From Sulfurimonas marina (GTDB taxonomy: Bacteria > Campylobacterota > Campylobacteria > Campylobacterales > Sulfurimonadaceae), in assembly GCF_014905095.1 (NCBI RefSeq), contig NZ_CP041165.1, forward strand, positions 372,001 through 436,000: a stretch of DNA of 64,000 nucleotides, read 5' to 3'. Every line of letters starts with the position of its first letter. Position 1 is the first letter of the stretch. Made by a program: the position numbers and the translations under genes. Positions 1 to 10,400 of the stretch are shown here, piece after piece. Under the pieces are notes generated by a model. The model did no database searches, was not told the DNA's origin, and saw nothing but the letters and a program-made list of their open reading frames with translations.

Positions 1-1288
1 CATCTTGGGAAAGCGCTAAGATACTTGATGTAAGATCATCATATCGTTTAAGTTGTATTTTTGGGTATTTCTCTTTGATAAGATCTTCTATCGCCCAGCC
101 TTCAACTACACCGACCCTTTTATAGTTTAGATCTTTTAATGAATAAACATTTGTTGTATGTTGATTTGTAATAAAGTAGTTTTTAAAGTGGTAAATCGGA
201 TCGGAGAATAAACCAAACTGTTCCCTTTGAGGTGTCTTATAAATAGATTGGACAATATCTATCTCTTTGTTTTTAAAGTTTTGGATAATTTGCTTCCATG
301 TTAAACCGTTGATAAACTCTAGTTTCAGTCCGCTTTTTTTTGCCATCAGGTGTAAGAGATCTATGGAATATCCTGTCGGTTTACCTGCCGATTGAAAATC
401 AAAAGGTACCCAGTCTTTTTCATTTGAGACGATTAGTGGAGGGGAGTTTTTTATATACTCCTGCTCCTCTTGTGTAAAATTGACCGGTTCTGATTTTTGA
501 AAATTGTTTTTACTGTTTTGTTCGAGAGCATTGGAAGATGCTAGGATATTCCCATTACTGTTAAAAAGAAATATTTCAGAATTTTTTTCAAATTTTTGCA
601 GATGAAGAAAATTATTGAGTTTTTTCATTGTCATATCTATAGCAAGTACACTCCCTTTTTTCTTCAACTCAACTGCATATGTAGTTCCCGTATTTTTTAG
701 GTTTGTAAATAGATAGGGCTCTGTCATAATTGGTTTATTTGTATTGACCGCACTTTTATACCAAGGGCGAGAGAGTGGATTGTATTTTTTTATTTTAGAA
801 GATTGTTTTAAGAGTTTTTTTGTTGCATCCAAGTAGTAATATTCTACTTTGTTGTTTATATGAATTAGTACTATCCATCTTGTATCTTTGGGAGCTTTAT
901 AGGTTTCAAAGAGTAAAGGGGATTCATGCATATTAATCACTTCATAAAACGTACCCTCTTTGTGTGCAAAATAGGTCGCGTATATGTTCTTATTTAGTGA
1001 CATTATTTGTATACATGTATCTAAAGCAGGATGATTATAATCAAATGTGATCTTCTTATAAAGTTTAGTGTTTGCAGTGTTTGTTTTTAAAATATCTTCA
1101 ATATCTCGGTTATTAGATGTGATCTCTTCAGAGATGTTAGTGCTTATGAGTTTAAATGTTTTGTGTGTAGATTCAATAGCCATACTATTGTTAAAATAGT
1201 ATTGTGATGTTAGTAAAGAGAGAGCGACAATAGCGACAATTATTAAAAATATTCCTAGAATATTTGTTCGGATACTTCGTCTAAACAT
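1..1288 (-). CDS. Cache + SBP_bac_3 sensor protein, C-terminus beyond window
   Basis: This gene is cut by the window edge, so about 429 N-terminal codons are visible and the output domain is missing. An N-terminal membrane anchor (about residues 10-28) is followed by a periplasmic Cache-type region containing the motif NPLSRPWYKSA near residue 170. From about residue 255 comes a bacterial periplasmic solute-binding family 3 domain (YSIDLLHLMAKKSGLKLEFI). The ATG at 1286-1288 has an AAAGGA ribosome site 6 nt upstream. Proteins with this layout are usually sensor histidine kinases or diguanylate cyclases that detect small ligands. Which of these it is cannot be told here. I inferred the frame by reading the complement; no stop interrupts it. 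Confidence 0.8.
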   Translation of the reverse strand, partial: MFRRSIRTNILGIFLIIVAIVALSLLTSQYYFNNSMAIESTHKTFKLISTNISEEITSNNRDIEDILKTNTANTKLYKKITFDYNHPALDTCIQIMSLNKNIYATYFAHKEGTFYEVINMHESPLLFETYKAPKDTRWIVLIHINNKVEYYYLDATKKLLKQSSKIKKYNPLSRPWYKSAVNTNKPIMTEPYLFTNLKNTGTTYAVELKKKGSVLAIDMTMKKLNNFLHLQKFEKNSEIFLFNSNGNILASSNALEQNSKNNFQKSEPVNFTQEEQEYIKNSPPLIVSNEKDWVPFDFQSAGKPTGYSIDLLHLMAKKSGLKLEFINGLTWKQIIQNFKNKEIDIVQSIYKTPQREQFGLFSDPIYHFKNYFITNQHTTNVYSLKDLNYKRVGVVEGWAIEDLIKEKYPKIQLKRYDDLTSSILALSQD

Positions 1289-1382
1289 AGCACTATCCTT
1301 TAAATAGTGTCTATGATAGTCTATTTAGTATAAATAGTTAATTAAAAAAATTATTTAATAACAAGTCTGTTTTTTGAACCTT

Positions 1383-1760
1383 TTAGTTATACAATGCGGT
1401 TAATTTATTAAATATATTTTTATAAAATCTCTCTTCATCAGGAAGTTTTAGCTGAGTGTCCCTTTGTTGTTCTCCCCACATAGGATTTGGATAGTAGTTA
1501 TCATCTTCAAATCTAGCCATAACATGGATATGTACACGTGGAAGCATATTTGCAAACGATGCAACGTTTACTTTTGTAGGTCTGTAGTATGAAAGCATCT
1601 CTTTTTCAACTACGTTAACGATATCAAAAAGTTGATGTCTTAACTCATCACTTAAATCACTTATCTCTTTATATGGTTCTTTTGTAAAAACTTTTACCCA
1701 AGGGATTTGGGATTCTTCTTTTTCTATATAAAAATCTTGATTTTCGAAAATAATATACAT
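1383..1760 (-). CDS. HIT family nucleotide hydrolase-like protein
   Basis: A 125-aa single-domain histidine-triad protein, probably a cytoplasmic hydrolase of dinucleoside polyphosphates or nucleotide conjugates. The motif PRVHIHVMARF gives His77 and His79, the second being the expected nucleophile. The third triad position is Met, as hydrophobic residues often are in the Ap4A-hydrolase-like branch. The tail motif NPMWG is typical of that branch. I prefer the ATG at 1758-1760; an in-frame GTG lies two codons upstream and neither has a strong ribosome site. It lies downstream of and on the opposite side from no obvious partner: the neighbouring helicase and sensor genes are on the same strand but separately spaced. 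The substrate is not predictable. Confidence 0.8.
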   Translation of the reverse strand: MYIIFENQDFYIEKEESQIPWVKVFTKEPYKEISDLSDELRHQLFDIVNVVEKEMLSYYRPTKVNVASFANMLPRVHIHVMARFEDDNYYPNPMWGEQQRDTQLKLPDEERFYKNIFNKLTALYN

Positions 1761-1805
1761 AAGCACGTCACTTTTTTGTATATTTTATCATAAAAAGGGG
1801 GAAAA

Positions 1806-1827
1806 CTAAATCCAAAGATGGATTTAG
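1806..1827 (-). terminator. Probable Rho-independent terminator of the DEAD-box gene
   Basis: An 8-bp perfect inverted repeat (CTAAATCC / GGATTTAG, 6-nt loop) lies 12 bases after the helicase stop. On the minus strand it is followed by TTTT and then a C run, so the U tract is short. Confidence 0.5.
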
Positions 1828-1838
1828 TGTAGTTTTGG

Positions 1839-3356
1839 TTAGTGTCTGTTCGACGATCTTCTTCTAGAATCTCCACCGCGAGAACTACGAGAACCACCAT
1901 CGCGAGAACCGCCAGAACGTCCTCTTGAGTTTCTATGTCCAGCGCGTCTGTTTCCACCGCGGCCTCTTGAATTTCTATCTCCGCCTCTTTTACTAGCACG
2001 ATCTAAAATAGCTTGAAGTTTATCAGCAGGGATACCGATGTTACTTGGCCCTTTGATATCTTGTTTATTAAGAATCATAGAGATCAGCTTGTACATAATC
2101 GTCTCTTCATCAATATCCTCTTTTAATTTATCAAGGATAAGGTGTGCTTCATCATAGATCTTTTGATCTTCGATGCTTTTTACGATATTGTCAATATTTG
2201 TTTGACGAAGATCGTTTTTGCTTGGTACAAAAGCGTGCTCCATTGAAGTTCCAACGATTTTTTTGATCTTTTGAAGCTCTTTAAACTCTAAAGGAGTTAA
2301 AAGTGTAATCGCTTTACCTTTTGTTCCTGCACGACCTGTACGACCGATTCTATGTACGTAAGACTCAGGGTCAAACGGAATATGGTAGTTAAATACGTGA
2401 GAGATGTTGTTAACATGGATACCACGTGCTGCAACGTCAGTCGCAACTAACACTTTTACAGAGTTAGATTTAAAACCTTTGATAACTGTTTCACGTTGAC
2501 GTTGTTCCATATCTCCATGTAAACCGTTTGCTAAATAACCAGCATTTGAAAGAACGTTTGAAAGTCTGTCTACTTCAGATTTCGTTCTACAGAAAACTAC
2601 CGATTTTTTAGTAGTTTCACTATCCATTAAACGGATGATAGCATCATCACGCTCATGCTCATCGATCACATAGTAAAGTTGTTCGATGTCGGCATTTGTA
2701 GTTTCCCCTTTAGTGATTGAAACAAATTCAGGGTTTTCTAAAATTTTGTGTGCCAGTGTTTTGATAGGCTGTGGCATAGTTGCCGAGAAAAGTAGTGTTT
2801 GGCGATCTGTCGGCATATATGAGAAGATCTCAGTAATGTCATCTAAAAATCCCATATCTAACATCTCATCAGCTTCATCAAGTACAACCATACTTGGAGC
2901 AAAATCAGGAAGCATATTTTTCTTTAGGATATCTAACATACGTCCAGGTGTAGCAACTACTACGTTTGCACCGCGACCGATAAGATCAAGTTGACGTTTG
3001 TATGAGCTACCGCCGTAAACTGTTACAGTTCTAACACCTAAGTTTTTACCGTATTTAAAGATTTCATCACTTACTTGAGTAGCAAGTTCACGAGTAGGAG
3101 TGATAACTAAAAGTTCAACTGAACCGTCTAGTTTCATATTGTGTAGTGCTGGAAGGCTGAATGCCGCAGTTTTACCTGTACCTGTATGTGCTTGACCAAC
3201 CATATCACGGCCAGCTAAAACTACTGGAATTGCTTGTGCTTGAATTGGAGAAGGGCTAGTAAACCCTGCAAACTTGATACTCTTTAGTATCTCTTTTTTT
3301 AAGCCTAAGTCGTCAAACGTTAGTACTTTTTCTTCTTGTTGTGCATTGTCTTGCAT
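1839..3356 (-). CDS. DEAD-box ATP-dependent RNA helicase with RGG/SR-rich tail
   Basis: A complete superfamily 2 RNA helicase of about 505 aa that unwinds structured RNA, probably in ribosome assembly or cold adaptation. Visible motifs in order are the Q motif (SPSPIQ near 35-40), Walker A AHTGTGKT near 57-64, PTRELA near 88-93, DEAD near 161-164, SAT near 192-194 and HRIGRTGR near 335. From about residue 455 the protein becomes a low-complexity tail rich in Arg, Gly and Ser, typical of RNA-binding extensions. Two adjacent ATGs exist. The second (3354-3356) sits 5 nt after AAGGA and is preferred to the first (3357-3359), which is only 2 nt away. It belongs to the DeaD/CsdA/RhlE group; the exact orthologue is uncertain. 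Confidence 0.95.
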   Translation of the reverse strand: MQDNAQQEEKVLTFDDLGLKKEILKSIKFAGFTSPSPIQAQAIPVVLAGRDMVGQAHTGTGKTAAFSLPALHNMKLDGSVELLVITPTRELATQVSDEIFKYGKNLGVRTVTVYGGSSYKRQLDLIGRGANVVVATPGRMLDILKKNMLPDFAPSMVVLDEADEMLDMGFLDDITEIFSYMPTDRQTLLFSATMPQPIKTLAHKILENPEFVSITKGETTNADIEQLYYVIDEHERDDAIIRLMDSETTKKSVVFCRTKSEVDRLSNVLSNAGYLANGLHGDMEQRQRETVIKGFKSNSVKVLVATDVAARGIHVNNISHVFNYHIPFDPESYVHRIGRTGRAGTKGKAITLLTPLEFKELQKIKKIVGTSMEHAFVPSKNDLRQTNIDNIVKSIEDQKIYDEAHLILDKLKEDIDEETIMYKLISMILNKQDIKGPSNIGIPADKLQAILDRASKRGGDRNSRGRGGNRRAGHRNSRGRSGGSRDGGSRSSRGGDSRRRSSNRH

Positions 3357-3434
3357 CATATTCCTTGTATATTAAGGAGATGATACAGACTATTTAAACT
3401 CTTTATAGCACCTTCTCCTCAAATTGTTTTGCGA

Positions 3435-3440
3435 ATTATA
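3435..3440 (-). promoter_or_regulatory. -10 element for the DEAD-box helicase gene
   Basis: A consensus TATAAT on the minus strand (GGGTATAATTCGC) lies about 80 nt before the helicase start. This implies a leader of roughly 70 nt. No -35 is required, as is usual for sigma-70 promoters in this phylum. Confidence 0.5.
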
Positions 3441-3544
3441 CCCAAATAAACCATAGAAGTTATTAAAATTATTAATTTTATAGATAGTTTAAGTTTATAT
3501 ATTGCAAATTGTAATATTTTGTTAATGAGTTAAATAAAAAAATG

Positions 3545-3550
3545 TATAAT
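3545..3550 (+). promoter_or_regulatory. -10 element for rmuC
   Basis: TATAAT lies 25 bases upstream of the rmuC ATG, in an AT-rich divergent region shared with the helicase gene. The ribosome site AAAGGG follows about 16 nt later. Confidence 0.5.
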
Positions 3551-3575
3551 TTTGGGATAAAACTAAAGGGATATA

Positions 3576-4793
3576 ATGCAAATAGATATAAATATTTTAA
3601 TAATTTTAGTGTTATTAGTGACACTTTTTGGCACACTGTTTTTACTTATAAAAGAGAAAGCATTTTCAAAAAATGAGACAGAATTAAAAAACAGTATTGA
3701 AAAAGAGTATATAGCTTTAAAAAGTAGATATGAAGCAGAGATCAAAGCTTCCAATGAAAAGTTAAAATTGCTTCAAGATGCAAAAGATGAACTCTCTTTA
3801 GAGTTTAAGAATCTGGCAAATCAGATTTTTGAGGATAAATCAAAACAATTTAGTTCATCAAATAAGGAACAGCTTGAGCTTTTACTCAAACCGTTTCGTG
3901 AACAAGTAGCAAATTTCTCAAAACAGACACAGGAGCGTTTTGAAGTTGAACTTAAAGACAGACACCTTTTAAAAGATGAACTTTACCGACTTAAAGAGAT
4001 GAATGCCCAACTGGCAAGTGAAGCGATAAATCTTACAAAGGCGCTTAAAGGGGAAAATAAAACGCAAGGGAACTGGGGCGAGATCGTTTTAGAGAAGATA
4101 CTAGAACAATCAGGTCTGCGCAAAGGTGTAGAGTATGAGCTTCAAGCGACACTCAAAAATGAAGAGAACAAAACATACAGACCAGATGTTGTTGTACATA
4201 TGCCCGGGGAGCGTGATATAGTAATTGACTCAAAAGTTTCTCTTACGGCGTATGAGCGTTTTATGAATTCTGAAGATGAGCTTGATAGAAAACAGGCACT
4301 TAAAGAGCATATAGGGAGTATCTCAAACCATGTAAAAGAGTTAAGTGCCAAAAGTTACGAAAACTTGGAGAATATAAACTCTCTTGATTTTGTTCTTTTA
4401 TTTATGCCGATCGAAGGAGCTTTTTTACTCGCACTCGAGAGTGACGGAGAATTTTTTAAACGGGCGTATGATCAAAATATTTTAGTAGTGTCTCCATCAA
4501 CTCTTTTAGTGACACTTAGAACGATTGAACATATCTGGCGTACCCAAAGACAAGAGGAACATGCTCAAAAGATAGCTAAAGAAGCAGAAGCGATGTATGA
4601 CAAACTTGTACTCTTTTTAGAAGAGATGAATAACATCGGCAATCAGATCCAAAAAACGCATGATTCTTATGAAAAAGCTATGAATCGTCTTAGTTCAGGA
4701 CGTGGAAACGTGATCAAACGTGCTCAAAATATTGTCAAATTAGGGATAAAAACAAAAAAAGAACTTCCTGTAAAAACAAATGAAGATGAATAA
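3576..4793 (+). CDS. rmuC: RmuC family DNA recombination protein
   Basis: A 405-aa RmuC homologue. In E. coli this family limits inversions at short inverted repeats and has a predicted nuclease-like fold. An N-terminal membrane anchor (about residues 5-24) leads into a long Lys/Glu-rich coiled coil (about 30-145). The conserved RmuC core follows (GNWGEIVLEKILEQSGL near 168, then RPDVVVHMPGERDIVIDSKV near 203-222). The Asp/Glu/Lys pattern VVHMPG...IDSKV fits a PD-(D/E)XK-like core. The start is supported by AAAGGG upstream. It stands alone, divergent from the helicase gene. Confidence 0.93.
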   Translation: MQIDINILIILVLLVTLFGTLFLLIKEKAFSKNETELKNSIEKEYIALKSRYEAEIKASNEKLKLLQDAKDELSLEFKNLANQIFEDKSKQFSSSNKEQLELLLKPFREQVANFSKQTQERFEVELKDRHLLKDELYRLKEMNAQLASEAINLTKALKGENKTQGNWGEIVLEKILEQSGLRKGVEYELQATLKNEENKTYRPDVVVHMPGERDIVIDSKVSLTAYERFMNSEDELDRKQALKEHIGSISNHVKELSAKSYENLENINSLDFVLLFMPIEGAFLLALESDGEFFKRAYDQNILVVSPSTLLVTLRTIEHIWRTQRQEEHAQKIAKEAEAMYDKLVLFLEEMNNIGNQIQKTHDSYEKAMNRLSSGRGNVIKRAQNIVKLGIKTKKELPVKTNEDE

Positions 4794-4852
4794 AAAAGAT
4801 TAGTTAACAATTTTATAATTTTGTAAATTAATTAGTTGATATACTTCGAATT

Positions 4853-5131
4853 ATGAAAAAAGTTAAATTGATTTTGAGCGGATTATTGTTTGCAATGTTA
4901 TTTTTTTCGATGCACGATTACATCCTTACTCAGACCGATTTGGCTGGTGGTGTAGAAAAACAAAAGACACTTACAAAAATGGAGCATAATGTTTTTCATA
5001 CCCCTATGATTTTAACCGATCTAGATACAGATTTTGAACTCGCATTTATAGAAAAAAGTATCTATCCCCTTAAAAACTTTGTAATTATCAATTTTACAAA
5101 CTCCCTCTTTAAACCACCCCAACACATATAA
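4853..5131 (+). CDS. Small putative exported protein upstream of RND efflux operon
   Basis: A 92-aa protein that I do not recognise. Residues 1-22 are Lys followed by a hydrophobic stretch, consistent with a signal peptide or single membrane anchor. The remainder is polar, with no Cys and no His-rich metal motif. There is no good ribosome site before the ATG; a TATAAT at 4814-4819 could serve as the -10. It ends 47 nt before the TolC-like gene, on the same strand, so it may be the first gene of the efflux operon. Its role is unknown. Confidence 0.55.
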   Translation: MKKVKLILSGLLFAMLFFSMHDYILTQTDLAGGVEKQKTLTKMEHNVFHTPMILTDLDTDFELAFIEKSIYPLKNFVIINFTNSLFKPPQHI

Positions 5132-5178
5132 CTAAATTCACAATAAAAAAATAATCACCACTATAAAGGAATTTAGAT

Positions 5179-6351
5179 ATGAGATTTATTCTTGTATTGC
5201 TATTGCCCTATATCATTATGGCAGATAGCATTGAGACACTCTACGAAAAGGTATCTCAGAGTAATAACTATAAAAGTAAAGTAGAAACATTAAATGTAGA
5301 ATTTCAAACTACAAAAGCAAGTGTTTTAGCAGACGGATTTAATGTTGGCGGCGGTGTTGCTTATGCCGACATCAAAGACAATTCAGATTCAGGGCTTGAG
5401 TATGAGGCCTTTATCTCAAAAGATTTGAATTTAAACGGTTCAAAAATAGATAATTTTTTACGTCAAAGCAGTCAATATAAAAACCTGCAAACAAAGAGTC
5501 TTCAGAACCGTTATAAAGTACAGATCTGGCAACTCTACGGCGATTATTGTGTCGCTATGGAAGCATTGCAGGCAAAAGCAGAACTATCATCGGTATATGA
5601 CGAGATCAAAGAGCATATGCAAAAAGGTGTAGAGTATGGAGAGTTTGAAAACTCGAAACTTATTATGTCCTCTTTGGCATTGGAGAGTTTGAATCTTGAA
5701 CTCTCAAAATTGGAAAATCTTGTTCAGATGTATGAATCGCAAATTAAAGTTTTAGTTGATTTTGACGGGCAGTTTGAGTGTAAAAACTTGGAAGTTGATA
5801 TAGACAAACTTTTTGATCCAGAACACTCAGCACTTTGGCCGATGCTGGAGTCTAATGTGCAAAAAAGCGAAGCATCTCTAAAGATGGCACATAGCAGTTT
5901 CAGTACTCTAAACGTAGAGGCAAAGTATACAGATGAACTAGATACAAACAGATATATGGTAAATCTTTCACTCCCTTTGAATATAGGTGAAAAAAACGAA
6001 GCAAAGCGTGCAATAGCTATGAGTCAAACAAGTGCCGCAAACTATAAACTAGAAGCATTTCATAATCATTACAGACATGAAAGCAATGCTTTAAAACAAA
6101 GGATAGATATTTATAAAAAGTATTTGCTCTCAAGTGAAAAAACTATTTTACAACATGCAAATCAACTTATTAAACAGAGCAATATGAGGTTTTTAGCCGG
6201 AGAAGAGAGTTTTCTGTCAATGATCAAAGCTACAGAGACAAAGCTCAGTATGATTGAAACTATTTTAAATTTAAAAATTGAAAGACACAATGCCGTTGCG
6301 CAATATATGTACGACTATTCTATCGATCCACAAGGGGTAAAAAAATGGTAA
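5179..6351 (+). CDS. TolC-family outer membrane efflux protein
   Basis: A 390-aa protein with an N-terminal signal peptide (MRFILVLLLPYIIMADS) and long amphipathic helices with paired repeats, characteristic of outer membrane efflux channels. It is shorter than E. coli TolC (about 470 mature residues) but similar to CzcC/CusC-like members of this phylum. AAAGGAA precedes the ATG by 7 nt. The gene overlaps the adaptor gene by 7 nt, so the trio forms one tripartite exporter: this outer channel, a periplasmic adaptor and an inner membrane RND pump. The family assignment rests on helix pattern and context more than on a diagnostic motif. Confidence 0.8.
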   Translation: MRFILVLLLPYIIMADSIETLYEKVSQSNNYKSKVETLNVEFQTTKASVLADGFNVGGGVAYADIKDNSDSGLEYEAFISKDLNLNGSKIDNFLRQSSQYKNLQTKSLQNRYKVQIWQLYGDYCVAMEALQAKAELSSVYDEIKEHMQKGVEYGEFENSKLIMSSLALESLNLELSKLENLVQMYESQIKVLVDFDGQFECKNLEVDIDKLFDPEHSALWPMLESNVQKSEASLKMAHSSFSTLNVEAKYTDELDTNRYMVNLSLPLNIGEKNEAKRAIAMSQTSAANYKLEAFHNHYRHESNALKQRIDIYKKYLLSSEKTILQHANQLIKQSNMRFLAGEESFLSMIKATETKLSMIETILNLKIERHNAVAQYMYDYSIDPQGVKKW

Positions 6352-7403
6352 AAATAATAATATTAAGTTTTATAACAATCGCATCATTATTTGCAAATGA
6401 TTTAGTAGTAGTGGGTGAAAACCCAATGGTAAAGTTAACAAAAGTAAAGCAGACAAAAAGCGTATATCTTGGAAGTTATTTAGCTCAAGGTCACCTGCCT
6501 GCTAATGCCTCTTTTAGAATAGATGCTCCTCTTGAGGGTATCGTAGAGAAACTATATGCAAATATATATGACAAAGTAAAAAAGGGGACTGTACTTGCCG
6601 TTATCAAAAGTCCAAAAATTCTTGAACTTGAAGCTGAATATATCAATCTTCTGATCGAAGAAGAATACAATCAAAATGAGCTAAAAAGATTGAAACCTCT
6701 TTATGAAGCGGCTGTAGTGGCAAAAAAACAGTATCTTATGGCACAAAATATTTCTAAAAAATATCAAACACAGTTAAAGTTTTATAGAAATCTCCTTTTA
6801 GAATGGGGATTGTGTGAGAATCAAATAAATACGGTAACAAAGACAAAAAAAGCAATTACAGAGATTAAAATATATGCTCCAATATCTGGAAAAGTGGCTG
6901 ATCTCAATATTAACCCGAAAATGTATCTGCAACGGGGTGAACATATGATGAGTGTTGTTGATGCTACAAAAACACACCTTGAGATTTCACTTCCTATAAA
7001 TTTAGCGAAAGAGTTGAAAGTTGGTGCTAAACTTTACATAGAGGAACAAGCAGTCGAAGTTGAATCTATTGCTGCAAAGATTGATCCGAAAACACAAACA
7101 ATAGCTGTACACCTTTTAAGTAAGAAAGAGATGTTTGTTTTACCGCAAGAGAAGAAAAATATTAAACTGTTTTGGCCGAGAGAGGCTTATGAAATTCCTG
7201 CATCATCTATTGTAGACTTTAATGAACATACATCGGTATTTGTAAAGGTAAAAAACGGCTATAAACTGGTTCAGGTTACAGTACTCAGCAGAGATATCTC
7301 TAATGTGTATGTTATCGCTAAAGAGTTAGATAACAACTCCCAGCTTGCAGCAAGCGGTGCCATAGCACTCAAAGGTGCGCTGGAGGCACAGGGTAATGAT
7401 TGA
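6345..7403 (+). CDS. RND efflux periplasmic adaptor (membrane fusion protein)
   Basis: A 352-aa adaptor with a signal peptide (residues 1-18). The barrel-sandwich (lipoyl-like) halves are seen around RIDAPLEGIVEKL...VKKGTVLAVI (near 58-88) and IYAPISGKVADL (near 177-188). They flank an alpha-helical hairpin (about 95-165). It should bridge the outer channel and the RND pump. It lacks a His/Met-rich metal-binding N-terminus such as that of CusB. It overlaps the TolC-like gene by 7 nt and the pump gene by 8 nt, which indicates translational coupling. Confidence 0.88.
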   Translation: MVKIIILSFITIASLFANDLVVVGENPMVKLTKVKQTKSVYLGSYLAQGHLPANASFRIDAPLEGIVEKLYANIYDKVKKGTVLAVIKSPKILELEAEYINLLIEEEYNQNELKRLKPLYEAAVVAKKQYLMAQNISKKYQTQLKFYRNLLLEWGLCENQINTVTKTKKAITEIKIYAPISGKVADLNINPKMYLQRGEHMMSVVDATKTHLEISLPINLAKELKVGAKLYIEEQAVEVESIAAKIDPKTQTIAVHLLSKKEMFVLPQEKKNIKLFWPREAYEIPASSIVDFNEHTSVFVKVKNGYKLVQVTVLSRDISNVYVIAKELDNNSQLAASGAIALKGALEAQGND

Positions 7404-10400
7404 TAAACTTATAAGTATTGCACTCTCACAAAGAGTTCTTGCACTTATTATCGCTTTGGCCATTGCAATCGGCGGTGTTTTTTCTTATTCAAAACTCACG
7501 ATTGATGCTTTTCCCGATGTATCTACAACACAGGTAAAGATCATTATAAAGTCACCGGGAATGACACCAAAAGAGGTGGAGCAGCAGATTACGATCCCTA
7601 TTGAGCTTGAGATGCAGGGGATCCCGCATCAAAAAATAGTGCGATCTATATCTAAATATGCTTTAGCAGATATTACGATCGATTTTGAAGAGGGTACTAA
7701 TCTGTACTGGGCAAGAGATAGGGTTTATCAGAGATTTAACAACATTAAAAACTCTCTTCCCTCAACTATGACGGGAGGGATCGCACCTGTTACTACACCG
7801 CTTGGCGAGATTTTAATGTTTACGATCGAATCTCAAAGTTTGTCGTTAATGGAAAAACGTACTCTACTTGACTGGGTTATACGCCCAAGTTTGAGAAACA
7901 TAGAGGGTGTTGCAGATGTAAATGCCCTAGGGGGTGAGGTACAGACTTTCCGTATTAAACCAAATTTTACTTCAATGGCATCATTGGGACTTACTTTAGA
8001 AGATATAGAAAACAAGATCGAAAAAAACAATGCAAATTTCGGTGCGGGGAGAATTGAACGTGGTGATGAAGCACTACTTGTAAGACTTCCGGGAAGTATG
8101 AAAAACAGCAGAGACCTTTCAAACCTGGTAGTAAGAGTTGATGAGAACGGTGCTATTGTGCGTTTAAAAGATGTAGCAGAAGTTCTGACAGATAAACTAA
8201 CACGTTACGGATATGTTACAAAAAATGGTGAGGGTGAAGCGGTTGAAGGACTTGTTCTCGGACTCAAAGGTGCAGATGCTTCGCGTGTTACTTCACAAGT
8301 AAAAGAGCGTCTTGACGAGTTAGAGAAAAATCTGCCTGAGGGGACACACATAAATGTGTTTTACGATAGAAAAGATCTGATCTCTAAAGCGGTAAGCATG
8401 GTACAAAAATCACTTACTGAAGCGGTAATACTTGTACTTATTATCCTCTTTTTATTTTTAGGTAGTTTTGTTTCGGCACTCACTGTTGCACTGATTTTAC
8501 CTCTGTCAATACTTAGTGCTTTTATCTTTATGTACTATTTTGGGATAAGTGTGAACCTGATGAGTCTCGGAGGTATTGCAATCGCGATAGGGATGATTGT
8601 AGATTCCGGTGTTGTTTTAGTTGAGAACGTGATCGCAAGATTGGCAGAAAACAAGGGAGCAAGCCGCCTACACACAATTTATAATGCCGCAAAAGAGGTG
8701 AGTACTCCGATCATCTCAGGTGTACTTATCATTATTATCGTATTTACACCGCTATTGATGCTGCAGGGTTTAGGGGGAAAACTGTTTGCTCCGGTAGCTT
8801 TGAGTATTGTATTTACACTTGCTGCGGCAATCTTTTTGGCACTTTTTGTGATCCCGACAATTGCCTCGTTTTTAATTAGAAAGGTTGAGCATACCGAAAC
8901 ATTTTTAGTACGTCATCTGATCGCATGGTATGAGCCGTTACTCAAAAAAGCTTTTAGAGTGGAAAAAACTATCTATGGATTACTCGCTCTTTTACTTGTA
9001 GGGACATTTTTCGCTTTTTCCAACATAGGAAAAACTTTTATGCCTACAATGGATGAGGGAAATATAGTGATTGGGATTGAAGCACCACCTTCGATCAACA
9101 TCCCGGCAGGTATCTCGCTAAATACGCAGATCCAGCAAAAACTGCTCAAAGAGGTTCCTGAGATTAAAGCTATTATTGCCAGAACAGGTTCTGATGAGAT
9201 AGGACTTGATCCGATGGGTCTTAATGATAGTGATACATTCTTGGTTTTTAAGCCAAAAGAGCAGTGGAGAGAGCAAGATACTGAGTGGCTTAAAGAGCAG
9301 ATGAGAAAAGCTCTTGAAGAGATTCAAGGGATTGAGTATGGATTTACACAGCCTATTGAGATGCGTACATCAGAGATGCTCACAGGTGCACGCGGTGATG
9401 TTGTAATTAAAATATTTGGTGAAGATATAGATAAACTCAACGAACTTGGAACTAAGATTAAAGAGATCACTGAAAATACGCAAGGCTCAGAAGATGTTTA
9501 TATGCGTCAAAATGAAGGAGCAGCTTATCAGGAACTTCGTTTTAATGATGAGAAATTAAGAAACTACGGACTTGATAAAAGTGATGTAGCACACTTACTT
9601 AAAGCTGCAGTAAGCGGTGTAGAGGTTGGCACAATCTATCAGGGGATGAAACAGTTCTCAATCATCATAAAGGGTGAATATAAAACAAAAAATCTTGATG
9701 AGGTCTATCTTGTAGGTGCACAGGGGGAGGCTATATCACTTCTTGAAGTTGTAGATATTGTAAGAAGCAGCGGTCCTGTTGAAATAAAACATGAAAAAGC
9801 AAGACGTTTTGTTTCAATCCAGACAAATGTAAACGGAACGGATTTAGTAACTTTTGTAGATAATCTTAAAGCAAATATTGCAAAAGAACTACAGTTGCCT
9901 GCGGGATATTCTCTTACTTTTGGTGGAGAGTTTAAAAATCAGCAAGCAACAATGGAGCGTCTTAGTTTAGTTGTTCCGATCGCACTTGTACTTATCTTTA
10001 TGATACTTTATATGACATTTAAATCAATTGTACAGAGTGTTATTATCTTTACAACAATTCCACTTGCGATGATGGGTGGGATCTTTGGTCTTTATTTGAC
10101 AAACTCTTATCTCTCGGTTCCTGCATCTGTCGGATTTATCGCACTGCTTGGGATTGCAGTTCTTAACGGCGTCGTGATGATCAGTTACTTTAACGAATTG
10201 GCACAAACTATGAAGATAGAAGAGGTTGTTATTCAAGGGGCTAAAAGAAGATTGCGTCCGGTACTTATGACGGCAACTATTGCAGCCTTGTCTCTAGTAC
10301 CTATGTTGTATGCAACGGGGCCGGGTTCGGAAATTCAAAAACCGCTGGCTATTGTTGTGATCTTTGGATTGATCTCTTCAACTGTGTTAACATTAGTGCT

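Noticed and set aside
1724-1999. Open frame on the minus strand overlapping the HIT gene start and helicase tail
   Set aside because: It is an out-of-frame reading of the Arg/Gly-rich helicase tail and the spacer, with low-complexity sequence and no ribosome site.
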